64,000 bases of DNA from Streptococcus pneumoniae (GCF_001096185.1 NZ_CRPU01000005.1:1-64000); one strand, 5' to 3'. Shown: positions 29,170 to 38,865, counted from the stretch's first letter. Notes: generated by a model from the letters alone, not told the origin. Made by a program: numbers and translations.

Positions 29170-29889
29170 TTATTCTTTGTTTTCTTTGATTTCTGCCAGC
29201 ATTTTTTCTTCTTCTGCTGTCAGTTGATAATGTTCAAGCAAATCCGGTCTGCGTTCATAGGTTTTCTTTAAACTTTCATACAGACGCCACTGACGAATCT
29301 TTTCATGGTGCCCGCTCATCAGAACATCTGGGACAACCATGCCTCGATAATCATAGGGACGTGTGTACTGAGGATATTCGAGAAGGCCAGAAGAAAAACT
29401 ATCATCTTGATGGCTAGACTCTTTGCCAATCACTTCTGGAATCAGGCGAACCGTCGCATCAATCATAGTCATGGCCGCCAACTCTCCACCAGTCAAGACA
29501 TAGTCCCCCAGGGAAATCTCATCCGTCACCAAGGTCTTAATGCGCTCATCATACCCCTCATAATGCCCGCAGATAAAGATTAGCTCTTCCTCTTGAGCCA
29601 AATCCTCAGCATAAGCCTGATCAAACTGCTTTCCAGCTGGATCGAGGAGAATAACGCGCGGATTTTTCTTTTCAATAGCATCAAAGGCATCGAAAATGGG
29701 TTGGGCTCGGAGCAACATCCCCTGACCGCCTCCGTATGGCTCATCGTCTACATGGCGGGCCTTTTCAGCATTTTCTCGAAAATTATGATACTGGATATCC
29801 AAGAGCCCTTTTTCTCGAGCCTTTCCAACAATTGAGTGTTCCAGTGGAGAAAACATCTCTGGAAAGAGGGTTAAAATATCAATCTTCAT
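29170..29889 (-). CDS. trmD: tRNA (guanine-N1)-methyltransferase TrmD
   Basis: SPOUT methyltransferase making m1G37 in tRNAs reading CNN/UGG codons, preventing frameshifting. 239 residues. N-terminal [13 protein letters not shown], trefoil-knot SAM site [11 protein letters not shown] and [14 protein letters not shown], conserved [14 protein letters not shown] linker with the catalytic Asp region, and a helical C-terminal domain. Overlaps rimM by 11 bases; classic rimM-trmD pair. Confidence 0.97.
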   Translation of the reverse strand: MKIDILTLFPEMFSPLEHSIVGKAREKGLLDIQYHNFRENAEKARHVDDEPYGGGQGMLLRAQPIFDAFDAIEKKNPRVILLDPAGKQFDQAYAEDLAQEEELIFICGHYEGYDERIKTLVTDEISLGDYVLTGGELAAMTMIDATVRLIPEVIGKESSHQDDSFSSGLLEYPQYTRPYDYRGMVVPDVLMSGHHEKIRQWRLYESLKKTYERRPDLLEHYQLTAEEEKMLAEIKENKE

Positions 29890-30397
29890 CGTCTAACCCT
29901 TCTAAGATTTCCACATCGACCCGTTTATTTGGAATATCAACATTGAGAATCACTGGTGGGATATAAGGCAAGAGCAAGTCACGTTTGCCTTTTCGCTTGA
30001 CCACCCAGACATCGTTGGCACCTGGTTGCAGGATTTCTTTGATTGTTCCAATCAAGTTATCACCCTCATAGACTTCCAAACCGATAATCTCGTGATAGTA
30101 GAATTCACCATCATCTAAATCGTTTAAATCTTCCTCAGCAACCTTGAGACTGTATCCCTTGTACTTTTCGATAGTATTGATATGGTACATGTCTTTGAAT
30201 TTGATAATATCAAAATTCTTATGCTTACGGTGGCTGGCAATGGTCACTGTTTGAACAAACTGATCTTTTTCATCAAACAAAGCCAGCTCAGTACCTTTTT
30301 TAAACCGTTCTTCTGCAAAATCCGTCACAGACAAGACTCGCATCTCACCCTGTAACCCCTGCGTATTGACGATTTTCCCAACATTAAAGTAGTTCAT
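29879..30397 (-). CDS. rimM: Ribosome maturation factor RimM
   Basis: 172-residue 30S assembly factor that binds S19. N-terminal RimM barrel ([21 protein letters not shown]) and C-terminal PRC-barrel ([36 protein letters not shown]). Promotes 16S processing. Separated from rpsP by a hydrolase gene and khpA. Confidence 0.96.
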   Translation of the reverse strand: MNYFNVGKIVNTQGLQGEMRVLSVTDFAEERFKKGTELALFDEKDQFVQTVTIASHRKHKNFDIIKFKDMYHINTIEKYKGYSLKVAEEDLNDLDDGEFYYHEIIGLEVYEGDNLIGTIKEILQPGANDVWVVKRKGKRDLLLPYIPPVILNVDIPNKRVDVEILEGLDDED

Positions 30398-30427
30398 CTT
30401 GTCTCCTGTAGTCTATTTCTATCCATC

Positions 30428-31216
30428 TTATTCTGACAATTCTCGAATAATAGTCGCAATTTTTTCGGATTCTGACCATTGTAAATAATGGTGATTCCCT
30501 CCTAAAATGAGTTTAGTATTGGAAGTCCAATATTCTGATTCTCTGTACTCATTTTCTCTATAAGGCTGACAAAAAACAAATACAGGGATACAATCTGGTA
30601 TTGATACATCCTCAAAATCTTCCTCAGTAATCTCTCCAGATATCTGAAATCCTGGATTTTGCTTTTCTAACTCTAAGCCTTTTTCTTGCATTATTTCCCA
30701 GATTTCTTTATTCGTTTCAGGACTAAATGTTGCTTGAGTTAAATTCTTCAAATAAAGTTCAGGTCCATACTCGTCAATCAACCTCATCTGCTCTTCCATT
30801 TCTGGATAAGGAGTTTCTGAAAAATCCGCAAATATTACTTTTTTAGTTGTCGGTTCAATTGCTAGTAAAGCCTGACACTTAATTGGTTTCTTGAGCAATT
30901 TACAAGCTAAAATTCCACTCAAACTATGTACACAAAGTATATATTCAGAAATCCCTAATTCTTCAAGTACTTTATAAACTGCATCTGCAAGCTTATCTAG
31001 ATTTTTGTCAGATTGGTCATGAATCGGACTCCTTCCTGTGTTTGGAAAATCAATTGTCAAGTAACCAATTGTGGGCGACAGTTTTTCGAGTATAAGTGAA
31101 AAATTTTCATAACTTGGTAGCAAACCTGCTCCGTTTAGACAAACTAGCACTTTCTTTTGCTTTTTATAAGTAACAGAGAGACTGCCAATTTTTGTAGTTA
31201 CTTCAAACCGTTTCAT
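30428..31216 (-). CDS. Alpha/beta-hydrolase fold protein
   Basis: 262-residue soluble alpha/beta hydrolase. Oxyanion motif CLNGAG near residue 27-32, nucleophile elbow VHSLSG with first Gly replaced by His, acid in VFVFC region, and catalytic His in GGNHHYLQW near the end. Esterase or lipase class, substrate unknown. Lower GC and different codon use from rimM suggest it was inserted between trmD/rimM and khpA. ATG 31216 is taken; a GTG 4 codons earlier is possible. Confidence 0.8.
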   Translation of the reverse strand: MKRFEVTTKIGSLSVTYKKQKKVLVCLNGAGLLPSYENFSLILEKLSPTIGYLTIDFPNTGRSPIHDQSDKNLDKLADAVYKVLEELGISEYILCVHSLSGILACKLLKKPIKCQALLAIEPTTKKVIFADFSETPYPEMEEQMRLIDEYGPELYLKNLTQATFSPETNKEIWEIMQEKGLELEKQNPGFQISGEITEEDFEDVSIPDCIPVFVFCQPYRENEYRESEYWTSNTKLILGGNHHYLQWSESEKIATIIRELSE

Positions 31217-31382
31217 AAAGAAATCCACTCATTCTATATAATGAATTATTAAAAATCCTTATCCTTTATTTTATCACGTTCCAAGGATTTTCTCAAGTTG
31301 GAGAAAAAAGACACTATAGATATTATCCCTCTAAAAATCCTTCCAAATCCTGATGAGGCTATTTTACACTTCTCCACACAAA

Positions 31383-31408
31383 AAAAGCGAGACATTCGTC
31401 CCGCTCTT
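31383..31408 (-). terminator. Terminator after khpA
   Basis: Minus strand AGCGGGAC, GAAT loop, GTCTCGCT, then T7. Confidence 0.8.
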
Positions 31409-31409
31409 C

Positions 31410-31649
31410 TTATTTTTCGTCAATAACGATTCTTACTTTTTTGTCTTCAGTTGGGACAGAGTAGACAATCGTTCTTATCGCAGAAATAGTGCGACCCTTA
31501 CGACCGATTACACGACCCACATCGCTTTGATCAAGATCCAAATGATATTCTAAAAACTCTGGTGTATCTTCAATCTTGATAGTTAAGGCATCTGGTTGTG
31601 AAATCAAGGGTTTCACAATCGCAATAATGAGATTTTCAATCGTATCCAT
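31410..31649 (-). CDS. khpA: KH-domain RNA-binding protein KhpA
   Basis: 79-residue single KH domain with [16 protein letters not shown] carrying the GxxG loop. Works with KhpB (EloR/Jag) in pneumococcus to control FtsA level and cell elongation, and binds many RNAs. 19 bases below rpsP, same operon. Confidence 0.95.
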   Translation of the reverse strand: MDTIENLIIAIVKPLISQPDALTIKIEDTPEFLEYHLDLDQSDVGRVIGRKGRTISAIRTIVYSVPTEDKKVRIVIDEK

Positions 31650-31668
31650 CTGTCAACCTACTTTAAAC

Positions 31669-31941
31669 TTATTTTGAGAATTTAGAATCGTGGAATTTTT
31701 TCAATACGCCTTCTTTTGAAAGGATGTTGCGAACTGTATCTGAAGGTTGAGCTCCATCAGCCAACCATGCAAGAACGCGGTCTTCTTTCAAAGTTACTTG
31801 GTTTTCAGCAACAAGTGGGTTGTAAGTTCCAACTGTTTCGATGAAACGTCCGTCACGTGGTGAACGTGAATCTGCTACGTTGATACGGTAGAAAGGTTTT
31901 TTCTTAGAACCCATACGAGTCAAACGGATTTTAACTGCCAT
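31669..31941 (-). CDS. rpsP: 30S ribosomal protein S16
   Basis: 90-residue primary 30S binder: [35 protein letters not shown]. Full length. Strong promoter upstream; leader of about 55 bases with a small hairpin (AAATAGC/GCTATTT). Confidence 0.98.
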   Translation of the reverse strand: MAVKIRLTRMGSKKKPFYRINVADSRSPRDGRFIETVGTYNPLVAENQVTLKEDRVLAWLADGAQPSDTVRNILSKEGVLKKFHDSKFSK

Positions 31942-32005
31942 TTTTAAAGTCTCTTTTCTTATTTTTTATTTCGGTGAAATAGCTAAGCTATTTAGCACAT
32001 GTTCT

Positions 32006-32033
32006 ATTATAGCAGATTTCTAACAGGTGTCAA
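32006..32033 (-). promoter_or_regulatory. rpsP promoter
   Basis: TTGACA (32028-32033), 16-bp spacer, TATAAT (32006-32011) with TGC extension: a near-consensus sigma-A promoter, as expected for a ribosomal gene. Confidence 0.8.
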
Positions 32034-32133
32034 GAAAAAAACTTGACAGACTATAAAATTCTTAAACCATTTAGAAATTTGTTAGAAGTAGGAAATAAAT
32101 GTTTGAAAGAAGCTATCCGTGAATACTATTTTA

Positions 32134-32285
32134 TACTCAATGAAAATCAAAGAGCAAACTAGGAAGCTAGCCGCAGGTTGCTCAAAGCACTGCTTTGAGG
32201 TTGTAGATAAGACTGACGAAGTCAGTTACATATATCTACGGCAAGGCAAATCTGACGTAGTTTGAAGAGATTTTCGAAGAGTATT
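32134..32285 (-). repeat. BOX element (A-B-C), reverse orientation
   Basis: Starts ATACTCAATGAAAATC and ends GATTTTCGAAGAGTAT; one boxB copy. Short open stretches abut both edges, suggesting insertion into or next to a decayed gene. Confidence 0.9.
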
Positions 32286-32286
32286 A

Positions 32287-32403
32287 GAAACATTTTATAA
32301 AGACCATCAAGTTAATCCCTTCATCTCACCTGAACATGATTTGAATGCTTGGCTCCTAAATCCCAAGCGAAATATCAAGGATTTTAAGAAAGATATCTAC
32401 TAA
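32287..32403 (+). pseudogene. Decayed ORF remnant beside BOX
   Basis: 38 codons with no start but protein-like content: ETFYKDHQVNPFISPEHD, then LNAWLLNPKRNIKDFKKDIY, stop. Immediately upstream is the BOX; on the other side of it (32101-32133) a short open stretch reads CLKEAIREYYF. I do not recognise the parent gene. The remaining 32404-32700 shows further short open patches (for example ETIQTKSDALLQRII at about 32580-32630) but no intact gene. Confidence 0.35.
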
Positions 32404-32701
32404 TTTTAGTTTATAAAATATGAATCAATAGATTCTAAATAGGGGAATAATTTAGTTCTGTAAAAATTAACTTCTACACCTACAAAGCTTATTCTGAGAG
32501 AGTTTATAACAGTCTAAGAAAAAAGCAGAGATTCATACAGTATCTAGATTTTCCAAAAATTCTTTATCATCAAATATTATTAACGAAACTATCCAAACCA
32601 AATCCGATGCATTGCTTCAAAGAATTATTTAGTTATTTGACTATCAAGGGCTTTTATTAAAAAATTTTTTCAAATAATTACCACATTGACACATAAAATT
32701 C

Positions 32702-32769
32702 TTGCTTTCTAAATTTAAGTGTGATATATTTATAACACAACATTTAAATGTTATATATTTATAACACAA
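32702..32769 (+). promoter_or_regulatory. Promoter with duplicated XRE-type operator
   Basis: TTGCTT (32702-32707), 17 bases, TATATT (32725-32730). A 17-bp direct repeat ATATATTTATAACACAA occurs at 32724-32740 and 32753-32769; each copy contains a near-palindrome (TTATA-A-TATAA type). It is the obvious site for the XRE regulator encoded downstream. Confidence 0.55.
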
Positions 32770-32783
32770 AAAAGGAGTCTATC

Positions 32784-33380
32784 ATGAAAAAAAGTCAAAA
32801 AATGCGTGGCCTCATTGCAATGATTGCCGTAGCTCTCTTTATTGATTTTATTGTTTTATTTGGTTCTAATCTTAGTTGGGGACCCAAGTTAGTCATTACT
32901 GGTATTTCAGTGTCAGGTCAAATTGTAGCTATTTGTAGCTGGCTACATATGAAATCATGGCCTCATAAGAGTCAGAAAAGTAAGGGAAAGACTATTTTTG
33001 ACTTGTCTGCTAAACTTTACACGATACTTTTTTTTGCAGCAAGCATTTTTTATACAGTAGGGATTTGGGTTGCGACCCCAAGCGTGAGTTCTGGTATTAA
33101 AGAATGGATTTTGGGAATTGGCCTCGTTATTGAAGTGATTGTATTTGGTTTTTTCTGTTTGAAAAATGTCAAGGAAACTCCGGACGAACGCTTTTATGCT
33201 AATTTAGCCAAGGCAGCTAGCTTGATGTTTGTTTTTATACTAGGCGCACTGATGATTCTAGCAGTTATCATTGGGTATATGGGGTCTCTCACTCTTTACA
33301 TGGGACAGATATTTATTAGCATAGCTGTCTTGATTTGCATCTTTGCAGTTGTCTATTTTATCTTGGAACGTAGAGGATAA
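32784..33380 (+). CDS. Multi-span membrane protein paired with XRE regulator
   Basis: 198 residues from ATG 32784 (AAAGGAG upstream). Six predicted spans in three pairs (about 10-50, 74-118, 140-195), joined by charged loops, one carrying ETPDERFYANLAKAAS. No enzyme motif. Its stop is followed after 2 bases by the XRE gene; regulator-plus-membrane pairs of this kind are common in Firmicutes and often sense antimicrobials. Function unknown. Confidence 0.7.
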   Translation: MKKSQKMRGLIAMIAVALFIDFIVLFGSNLSWGPKLVITGISVSGQIVAICSWLHMKSWPHKSQKSKGKTIFDLSAKLYTILFFAASIFYTVGIWVATPSVSSGIKEWILGIGLVIEVIVFGFFCLKNVKETPDERFYANLAKAASLMFVFILGALMILAVIIGYMGSLTLYMGQIFISIAVLICIFAVVYFILERRG

Positions 33381-33382
33381 GC

Positions 33383-33607
33383 ATGGCCAAAGAAAGCAAG
33401 ATTATTACTAATCTCAAATCTGTTCGTGAGTCCACAGGCATGACCCAGCAGGAATTAGCCGACCGCATCGGCATTCGACGCGAGACAATTCTGCACTTGG
33501 AAAATAACCGTTACAATCCTTCGCTGGAAATGGCTCTTAAAATTGCTCAAGTTTTTAATCTGAAAGTAGAAGACCTCTTTGAACTCAGACAGAAAGAGGA
33601 AGCATAA
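33383..33607 (+). CDS. XRE-family transcriptional regulator (YozG-like)
   Basis: 74-residue Cro/C1 helix-turn-helix: NLKSVRESTGMTQQELADRIGIRRETILHLENNRYNPSLEMALKIAQVF, then a short acidic C-terminus. No sensor domain. Probably represses its own operon at the duplicated operator upstream. Confidence 0.9.
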   Translation: MAKESKIITNLKSVRESTGMTQQELADRIGIRRETILHLENNRYNPSLEMALKIAQVFNLKVEDLFELRQKEEA

Positions 33608-33760
33608 TTCTTTTCGAGACCTAGTATTAAGTTCATTGATTAATTAGGAATTGAGTCCAAAAGAAAAAATCCTTTGAAAATGTGCTCTTTTAAAATATAG
33701 TAATTCTTTCGAATTAACCTTTACTAATTGTGATGCTTTACTAGCTTTCTTAAGATCTGG

Positions 33761-34080
33761 TTTCCTAAATACTTTGAGTATACTTATGGCATTGATGCTC
33801 CTAAACATCTAAAAACTCTGGTAGAAAAAGGTTATGCTCTTGTCGAAACTTCTTTTGACTCACTTGATCATCTAAATGCTACTATGAAAAAGAATATTCT
33901 GAAAAGCAAGGGAATTACAGGACTTTCTAAAATGAAGGCTACCGACCTAAATCAAGCCCTTCATGAGCACTTCTCAGAAGAAGAATTAGCAATCGTGGCT
34001 ACAAATTAACTCTAAAGGGGAAGCAGATACTGGAACAATACAAGGGAATTATCGATCGTCATCCAAATAAAAATCTTTAA
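33761..34080 (+). pseudogene. Frameshifted SAP-like domain gene fragment
   Basis: 33761-34009 reads FPKYFEYTYGIDAPKHLKTL, LVEKGYALVETSFDSL, KSKGITGLSKMKATDLNQAL, EEELAIVATN, stop. The next frame (34000-34080) continues YKLTLKGKQILEQYKGIIDR, HPNKNL, stop, as if one protein were cut by a frameshift. There is no start codon or ribosome site, and the upstream half is missing. The KSKGITGLSKMK part recalls SAP/HeH DNA-binding motifs; the parent is unknown. 33608-33760 shows nothing I recognise. Confidence 0.55.
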
Positions 34081-34188
34081 TCAAGTGATTTTTTAGTTGA
34101 CTTTCTCTAAAACTACCTTGTCACTAATATTTGAAATCCACTTCCTTTTAGGGTACAATGGTAGAAATGAATTTTTGAGAGGAACAGA

Positions 34189-34992
34189 ATGAAAAAACTA
34201 GCAACCCTTCTTTTACTATCCACTGTAGCTCTAGCTGGATGTAGCAACATCCAACGTAGTTTGCGTGGCAATGACTATGTAGATTCTAGCTTGGCCGCTG
34301 AGGAAAGCTCCAAAGCAGCAGCCCAATCTGCCAAGGAGTTAAACGATGCTTTAACAAATGAGAATGCCAATTTCCCACAACTTTCTAAGAAAGTTGCTGA
34401 AGATGAAGCCGAGGTAATTCTCCACACAAGCCAAGGTGATATTCGCATTAAACTCTTCCCTAAACTCGCTCCTCTAGCGGTTGAAAACTTCCTCACTCAT
34501 GCCAAAGAAGGCTACTATAACGGCATTACCTTCCACCGTGTCATCGATGGCTTTATGGTTCAAACTGGAGATCCAAAAGGGGACGGTACAGGTGGTCAGT
34601 CCATCTGGCATGACAAGGATAAGACTAAAGACAAGGGAACTGGTTTCAAAAACGAGATTAGTCCTTATCTCTATAACATCCGTGGTGCTCTTGCGATGGC
34701 TAATACTGGTCAACCAAACACCAATGGCAGCCAGTTCTTCATCAACCAAAACTCTACAGATACCTCTGCTAAACTCCCTACAAGCAAGTATCCAAAGAAA
34801 ATCATCGAGGCCTATAAAGAAGGGGGAAACCCTAGTCTAGATGGCAAACACCCAGTCTTTGGTCAAGTGATTGACGGTATGGATGTTGTAGATAAAATTG
34901 CCAAAGCCGAAAAAGATGAAAAAGACAAGCCAACGACTGCTATTACTATCGATAGCATCGAAGTGGTGAAAGATTACAATTTTAAATCTTAA
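34189..34992 (+). CDS. slrA: Cyclophilin-type peptidyl-prolyl isomerase lipoprotein SlrA
   Basis: Surface lipoprotein that isomerises Xaa-Pro bonds in exported proteins; SlrA affects colonisation in pneumococcus. 267 residues: signal peptide with lipobox LAGC (Cys18), Ala/Ser/Lys linker, then a cyclophilin domain (about 75-260) with [30 protein letters not shown] and [12 protein letters not shown]; the active-site Arg, Phe and His counterparts are present. A convergent terminator separates it from the ABC-F gene. Confidence 0.94.
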   Translation: MKKLATLLLLSTVALAGCSNIQRSLRGNDYVDSSLAAEESSKAAAQSAKELNDALTNENANFPQLSKKVAEDEAEVILHTSQGDIRIKLFPKLAPLAVENFLTHAKEGYYNGITFHRVIDGFMVQTGDPKGDGTGGQSIWHDKDKTKDKGTGFKNEISPYLYNIRGALAMANTGQPNTNGSQFFINQNSTDTSAKLPTSKYPKKIIEAYKEGGNPSLDGKHPVFGQVIDGMDVVDKIAKAEKDEKDKPTTAITIDSIEVVKDYNFKS

Positions 34993-35002
34993 AAACCAAA
35001 AA

Positions 35003-35031
35003 AATACAGTATCCACATTCGGTACTGTATT
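35003..35031. terminator. Convergent terminator slrA / ABC-F
   Basis: AATACAGTA (35003-35011) and TACTGTATT (35023-35031), U-rich on both strands. Confidence 0.82.
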
Positions 35032-35047
35032 TCTTTTATTCTCATTA

Positions 35048-36589
35048 TTAAGTTAGCTTGTTAAAATCCCATATTTGATCCATCCAGCCTTCATAGAAGT
35101 CTGGCTCGTGGCAGACCATAAGAATAGATCCTTTGTATTCTTTGAGAGCGCGTTTGAGTTCATCCTTGGCATCCACATCCAAATGGTTGGTCGGCTCGTC
35201 CAACACTAAAACGTTATTTTCACGATTCATCAAGAGACAGAAACGAACCTTGGCTTGTTCCCCACCTGACAAGACCTGAATTTGACTTTCGATATGCTTG
35301 GTTGTCAAACCACAACGAGCAAGGGCTGCACGGACTTCTGCTTGATTAAGTGCAGGAAAGGCATTCCAAACTGCTTCTAGTGGTGTTTGACGATTGCCTC
35401 CTTCCACTTCCTGTTCAAAGTAGCCAAGTTCTAGGTAGTCACCGCGTTCCACTTCTCCAGCGATTGGTGGAATTATCCCCAAGAGACTCTTCAAGAGAGT
35501 CGTTTTCCCGATACCATTTGCTCCGATAATGGCAACCTTTTGATTACGTTCAAAGGTAAGATTTAAAGGCTTGGTAAGAGGTCGGTCATAACCAATCTGC
35601 AAGTCCTTGGCTTGGAAGATAAAGCGCCCTGGCGTACGAGCTGGTTTGAAATCAAATGATGGTTTTGGTTTCTCACTTTGCAGTTCGATGATGTCCATCT
35701 TATCCAATTTCTTCTGACGAGACATGGCCATGTTTCGTGTTGCAACACGCGCTTTATTACGAGCGACAAAGTCCTTGAGGTCTGCAATCTCTTTCTGCTG
35801 ACGTTCGTAGGCTGCCTCTAGCTGAGATTTCTTCATAGCATAGACTTCTTGGAACTGGTAGTAGTCACCAGAATAACGCGTCAGCTGTTGATTTTCCACA
35901 TGATAGACGATATTTATAACGTCGTTCAGGAATGGAATATCGTGTGAAATAAGGACAAAGGCATTCTCATAGTTTTGGAGATAGCGCTTGAGCCAGTCAA
36001 TATGCTCAGCATCCAAGTAGTTGGTCGGCTCGTCCAAAAGCAAGATATCGGGCTTTTCAAGGAGGAGTTTAGCCAAAAGTACCTTGGTTCTTTGCCCACC
36101 TGACAAAGAGGTTACATCCGTATCCATGCCAAAGTCCATGACACCAAGGGCACGCGCTACTTCGTCAATCTTAGCATCTAAGGTATAGAAATCACGACTC
36201 TCTAAACGGTCTTGAAGTTCTCCCACTTCTTCCATAAGCGCATCAACATCAGCTCCATCTTCAGCCATTTCCATATAAAGGTCATTGATACGAGCTTCTG
36301 CTTTAAACAGCTCATCAAAGGCTGTACGGAGAACATCACGCACCGACTGCCCTTCTTCCAAGACAGAATGTTGGTCTAAGTAACCAGCAGTCACATATTT
36401 GGACCACTCAACCTTCCCTTCATCTGGCAGCATTTTACCAGTCACGATACTCATAAAGGTTGATTTTCCTTCACCATTGGCACCGACCAGGCCGATATGT
36501 TCTCCCTTGAGGAGACGGAAGGACACATCTTCAAAAATTGCACGGTCACCAAAACCGTGACTCAGATTTTTAACTTCTAAAATACTCAT
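35048..36589 (-). CDS. ABC-F family translation factor (YkpA/YbiT-like ATPase)
   Basis: 513 residues with two ABC domains and no membrane spans. Walker A GANGEGKST and GANGIGKTT, signatures LSGGQRTKV and LSGGEQAKV, Walker B LLLDEPTNYLD and LVLDEPTNHLD. The linker (about 240-300) is charged and helical, as in ribosome-E-site binders. Likely acts on stalled ribosomes, not transport; not one of the classical resistance forms on sight. VanZ and rlmN lie upstream on the same strand. Confidence 0.92.
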   Translation of the reverse strand: MSILEVKNLSHGFGDRAIFEDVSFRLLKGEHIGLVGANGEGKSTFMSIVTGKMLPDEGKVEWSKYVTAGYLDQHSVLEEGQSVRDVLRTAFDELFKAEARINDLYMEMAEDGADVDALMEEVGELQDRLESRDFYTLDAKIDEVARALGVMDFGMDTDVTSLSGGQRTKVLLAKLLLEKPDILLLDEPTNYLDAEHIDWLKRYLQNYENAFVLISHDIPFLNDVINIVYHVENQQLTRYSGDYYQFQEVYAMKKSQLEAAYERQQKEIADLKDFVARNKARVATRNMAMSRQKKLDKMDIIELQSEKPKPSFDFKPARTPGRFIFQAKDLQIGYDRPLTKPLNLTFERNQKVAIIGANGIGKTTLLKSLLGIIPPIAGEVERGDYLELGYFEQEVEGGNRQTPLEAVWNAFPALNQAEVRAALARCGLTTKHIESQIQVLSGGEQAKVRFCLLMNRENNVLVLDEPTNHLDVDAKDELKRALKEYKGSILMVCHEPDFYEGWMDQIWDFNKLT

Positions 36590-36590
36590 T

Positions 36591-37073
36591 TTAATTCCTT
36601 ATCTTGTTTTTATGTAATCGGTTATAGAGTAGCCAAGCCAGATAGCCACCCAAGGTATTGGTCCACAAATCATCAATCTCAAAGACGCGATTAAAATCAA
36701 AGAAAAAGTCCAAGACTAACTGCGTACATTCAATTCCAAGACTCACTAAAAAACTAAATAAGATCACTTTTCTTGTTTGCCTCAAGTTTGGAAGGAGGTA
36801 AAGGAGTTGGAACATCAGAGGAAAAAGCAAGAAGACATTGAGGATATTTTGTAGAAAAATCCAACATAATTGTCCTATGTCACTCACTTGGCCCAGTTTC
36901 CAGAAAGAATTGAAAGGAGTCAAAAGAAAAACCAGGCGTCCAAGATGCTGAATACCTGGAGTTTCCACCCCCACGGGAGAATGTTCTTGAGGAGTAAAGC
37001 AAAAATAGACGATACAAATGCTATAGAAAATGACTCCCCAGACCAAAACATGATTATAAGTTTTCTTCATCAT
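36591..37073 (-). CDS. VanZ-family membrane protein
   Basis: 160 residues with about four spans; VSLGIECTQL and FEIDDLWTNTLGGYLAWLL are the VanZ signature. Members confer low teicoplanin tolerance in enterococci; here it is an orphan gene overlapping the rlmN stop by one base, so co-transcribed. Function in streptococci unknown. Confidence 0.9.
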   Translation of the reverse strand: MMKKTYNHVLVWGVIFYSICIVYFCFTPQEHSPVGVETPGIQHLGRLVFLLTPFNSFWKLGQVSDIGQLCWIFLQNILNVFLLFPLMFQLLYLLPNLRQTRKVILFSFLVSLGIECTQLVLDFFFDFNRVFEIDDLWTNTLGGYLAWLLYNRLHKNKIRN

Positions 37074-38158
37074 TAAGGATTGACTGCTGCGACTGCTTTC
37101 TGGCGGTCACGTTTCATTGTGTTAGAGCGCAATTGTCCACAAGCTGCATCAATATCTGTACCATGCTCTTGACGAACCACACAGTTAACCCCTTTTTTCT
37201 TAAGCGTATCATAGAAGGCCATCACTCGCTCTTTAGGACTACGGCTATATTGGTCATGCTCACTAACTGGGTTATAAGGAATCAAGTTTACATAAGATAA
37301 TTTCTTGATGTTCTTGAGCAATTCAGCCAATTCCAAGGCTTGTTCTACACCGTCATTAACTTCATTAAGCATGATATATTCAAAGGTTACACGACGATTG
37401 GTTGTTTCGATATAGTACTCAATAGCAGCAAAGAGTTTTTCAATCGGAAAGGCACGGTTAATCTTCATGATGCTTGAACGCAACTCATTATTAGGTGCAT
37501 GAAGGGAAACGGCAAGATTGACCTGAACACCTTCATTAGCAAAATCACGAATTTTATGGGCCAAACCTGAGGTTGAAACCGTAATGTGACGAGCACCGAT
37601 TGCCATTCCCTTGTCATCATTGATAGTACGAACGAAATTCAAGACATTGTTATAGTTATCAAAGGGTTCACCGATACCCATGACAACGATATGGCTGACG
37701 CGTTCGTCCTGACCACGCTCATCAAAGTATTTCTGAACCAGCATGATTTGCGCTACGATTTCACCGTTATTGAGGTCACGTTGTTTCTTAATCAAACCAG
37801 AGGCACAGAAGGTACAACCGATATTACAGCCAACCTGAGTGGTCACACAGACTGACAAACCATAGTGCTGTCTCATCAGTACTGTCTCAATCAACATACC
37901 GTCAGGCAATTCAAAAAGATATTTAACGGTACCATCAGCAGACTCTTGCACGATACGCTGTTTCAAGGGATTGACCACAAACTGGTCATTGAGTTTAGCA
38001 ATCAAATCTTTTGACAGGTTGGTCATTTCTTCAAATGACTGGACACGTTTACGGTAAAGCCATTCCCAGATTTGATCTGCACGGAATTTCTTTTCTCCCT
38101 GCTCCAAAACCCATTCCTGCATGGTTTGACGTGTTAAACTATAAATTGACGGTTTCAT
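37073..38158 (-). CDS. rlmN: 23S rRNA/tRNA adenine-C2 methyltransferase RlmN
   Basis: Radical-SAM enzyme that methylates A2503 of 23S rRNA and A37 of some tRNAs. 361 residues. CxxxCxxC iron-sulphur motif [15 protein letters not shown] motif MGIGEPFDN, and mechanistic Cys in DIDAACGQL near the C-terminus; all three present. The yutD-like gene lies upstream. Confidence 0.97.
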   Translation of the reverse strand: MKPSIYSLTRQTMQEWVLEQGEKKFRADQIWEWLYRKRVQSFEEMTNLSKDLIAKLNDQFVVNPLKQRIVQESADGTVKYLFELPDGMLIETVLMRQHYGLSVCVTTQVGCNIGCTFCASGLIKKQRDLNNGEIVAQIMLVQKYFDERGQDERVSHIVVMGIGEPFDNYNNVLNFVRTINDDKGMAIGARHITVSTSGLAHKIRDFANEGVQVNLAVSLHAPNNELRSSIMKINRAFPIEKLFAAIEYYIETTNRRVTFEYIMLNEVNDGVEQALELAELLKNIKKLSYVNLIPYNPVSEHDQYSRSPKERVMAFYDTLKKKGVNCVVRQEHGTDIDAACGQLRSNTMKRDRQKAVAAVNP

Positions 38159-38178
38159 TTCTTCTCCTTATTCTCTAC

Positions 38179-38709
38179 TCACTTCTGACGAATGACAAAA
38201 TGACGTTGTCCCTTATCCTCTTTCTGAGAATGCTGTTCTTTCTGACGACGTCTATTTTTCTTATCTGCATTCGGTTTTCGTTTGGTTTGAGCCGGTTTCT
38301 TTCCTTTTCTAGAAGACGGTTCTTCTTCCTTCTTACGCATTTTCTTGTCAAATGATGCTCGCTTAGGGGCTTCATTTTCTAGGACAAAATAGGCACAACC
38401 ATAACTACAATATTCTAAAAGGTAGTCTTGTAAACGACTTATTTTTTCAAGTTTTTCTTCTGTTCGATCATCCTTGTAAAAACCACGAAGTCGAAGCTGT
38501 TCGTTGCTCCAGTCCCCCACGATATAATCAAACTTGGTTAAGACTTCTGAAAAACGCTGATTAAAAGCCGTCACATCAAAGGCATCCTTGATATTTTCCA
38601 CCAAGGAAAAAGCTATCCCTTCCGTTTCGACCTTGTCCCCGTGTAAATGGAACTCAGGACCAGGAAACTTGTTATAGTTGTATAATTCAGGTGCAATTTC
38701 TTTTCGCAT
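38179..38709 (-). CDS. YutD-family protein
   Basis: 176 residues. A YutD (DUF1027) domain fills about 1-120 (YNKFPGPEFHLHGDKVETEG, VGDWSNEQLRLRGFY, LLEYCSYGCAYFVLEN); the rest is a Lys/Arg/Gln-rich disordered tail. Function unknown, possibly nucleic-acid binding judging by charge. It is 20 bases above rlmN and probably co-transcribed. Confidence 0.85.
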   Translation of the reverse strand: MRKEIAPELYNYNKFPGPEFHLHGDKVETEGIAFSLVENIKDAFDVTAFNQRFSEVLTKFDYIVGDWSNEQLRLRGFYKDDRTEEKLEKISRLQDYLLEYCSYGCAYFVLENEAPKRASFDKKMRKKEEEPSSRKGKKPAQTKRKPNADKKNRRRQKEQHSQKEDKGQRHFVIRQK

Positions 38710-38793
38710 AGATATCCTTTTTCCACGATTACTTAATACTTTATTCTACCATAATTTCTAGCAGTTAGCACGTTTCTCATAAAAATGAAAAAA

Positions 38794-38813
38794 GTCTGAC
38801 GATTTTGTCAGAC
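38794..38813 (-). terminator. Terminator after sodA
   Basis: GTCTGAC (38794-38800) and GTCAGAC (38807-38813); minus strand ends in T6. Confidence 0.8.
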
Positions 38814-38865
38814 CAAAATAATATAACCTTAAAAAGAGAAGAACAATTCTTCCCTCCAACTATCA

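Noticed and set aside
31960-31993. Ribosomal-protein leader regulatory RNA before rpsP
   Set aside because: Only a 7-bp AAATAGC/GCTATTT hairpin is visible, too little to claim a regulator.
32287-34080. Prophage or integrative element remnant
   Set aside because: No integrase, att-like direct repeats or phage structural genes; only short decayed frames.
34474-34749. Minus-strand ORF inside slrA
   Set aside because: Lies wholly within the cyclophilin domain and has no start signal.
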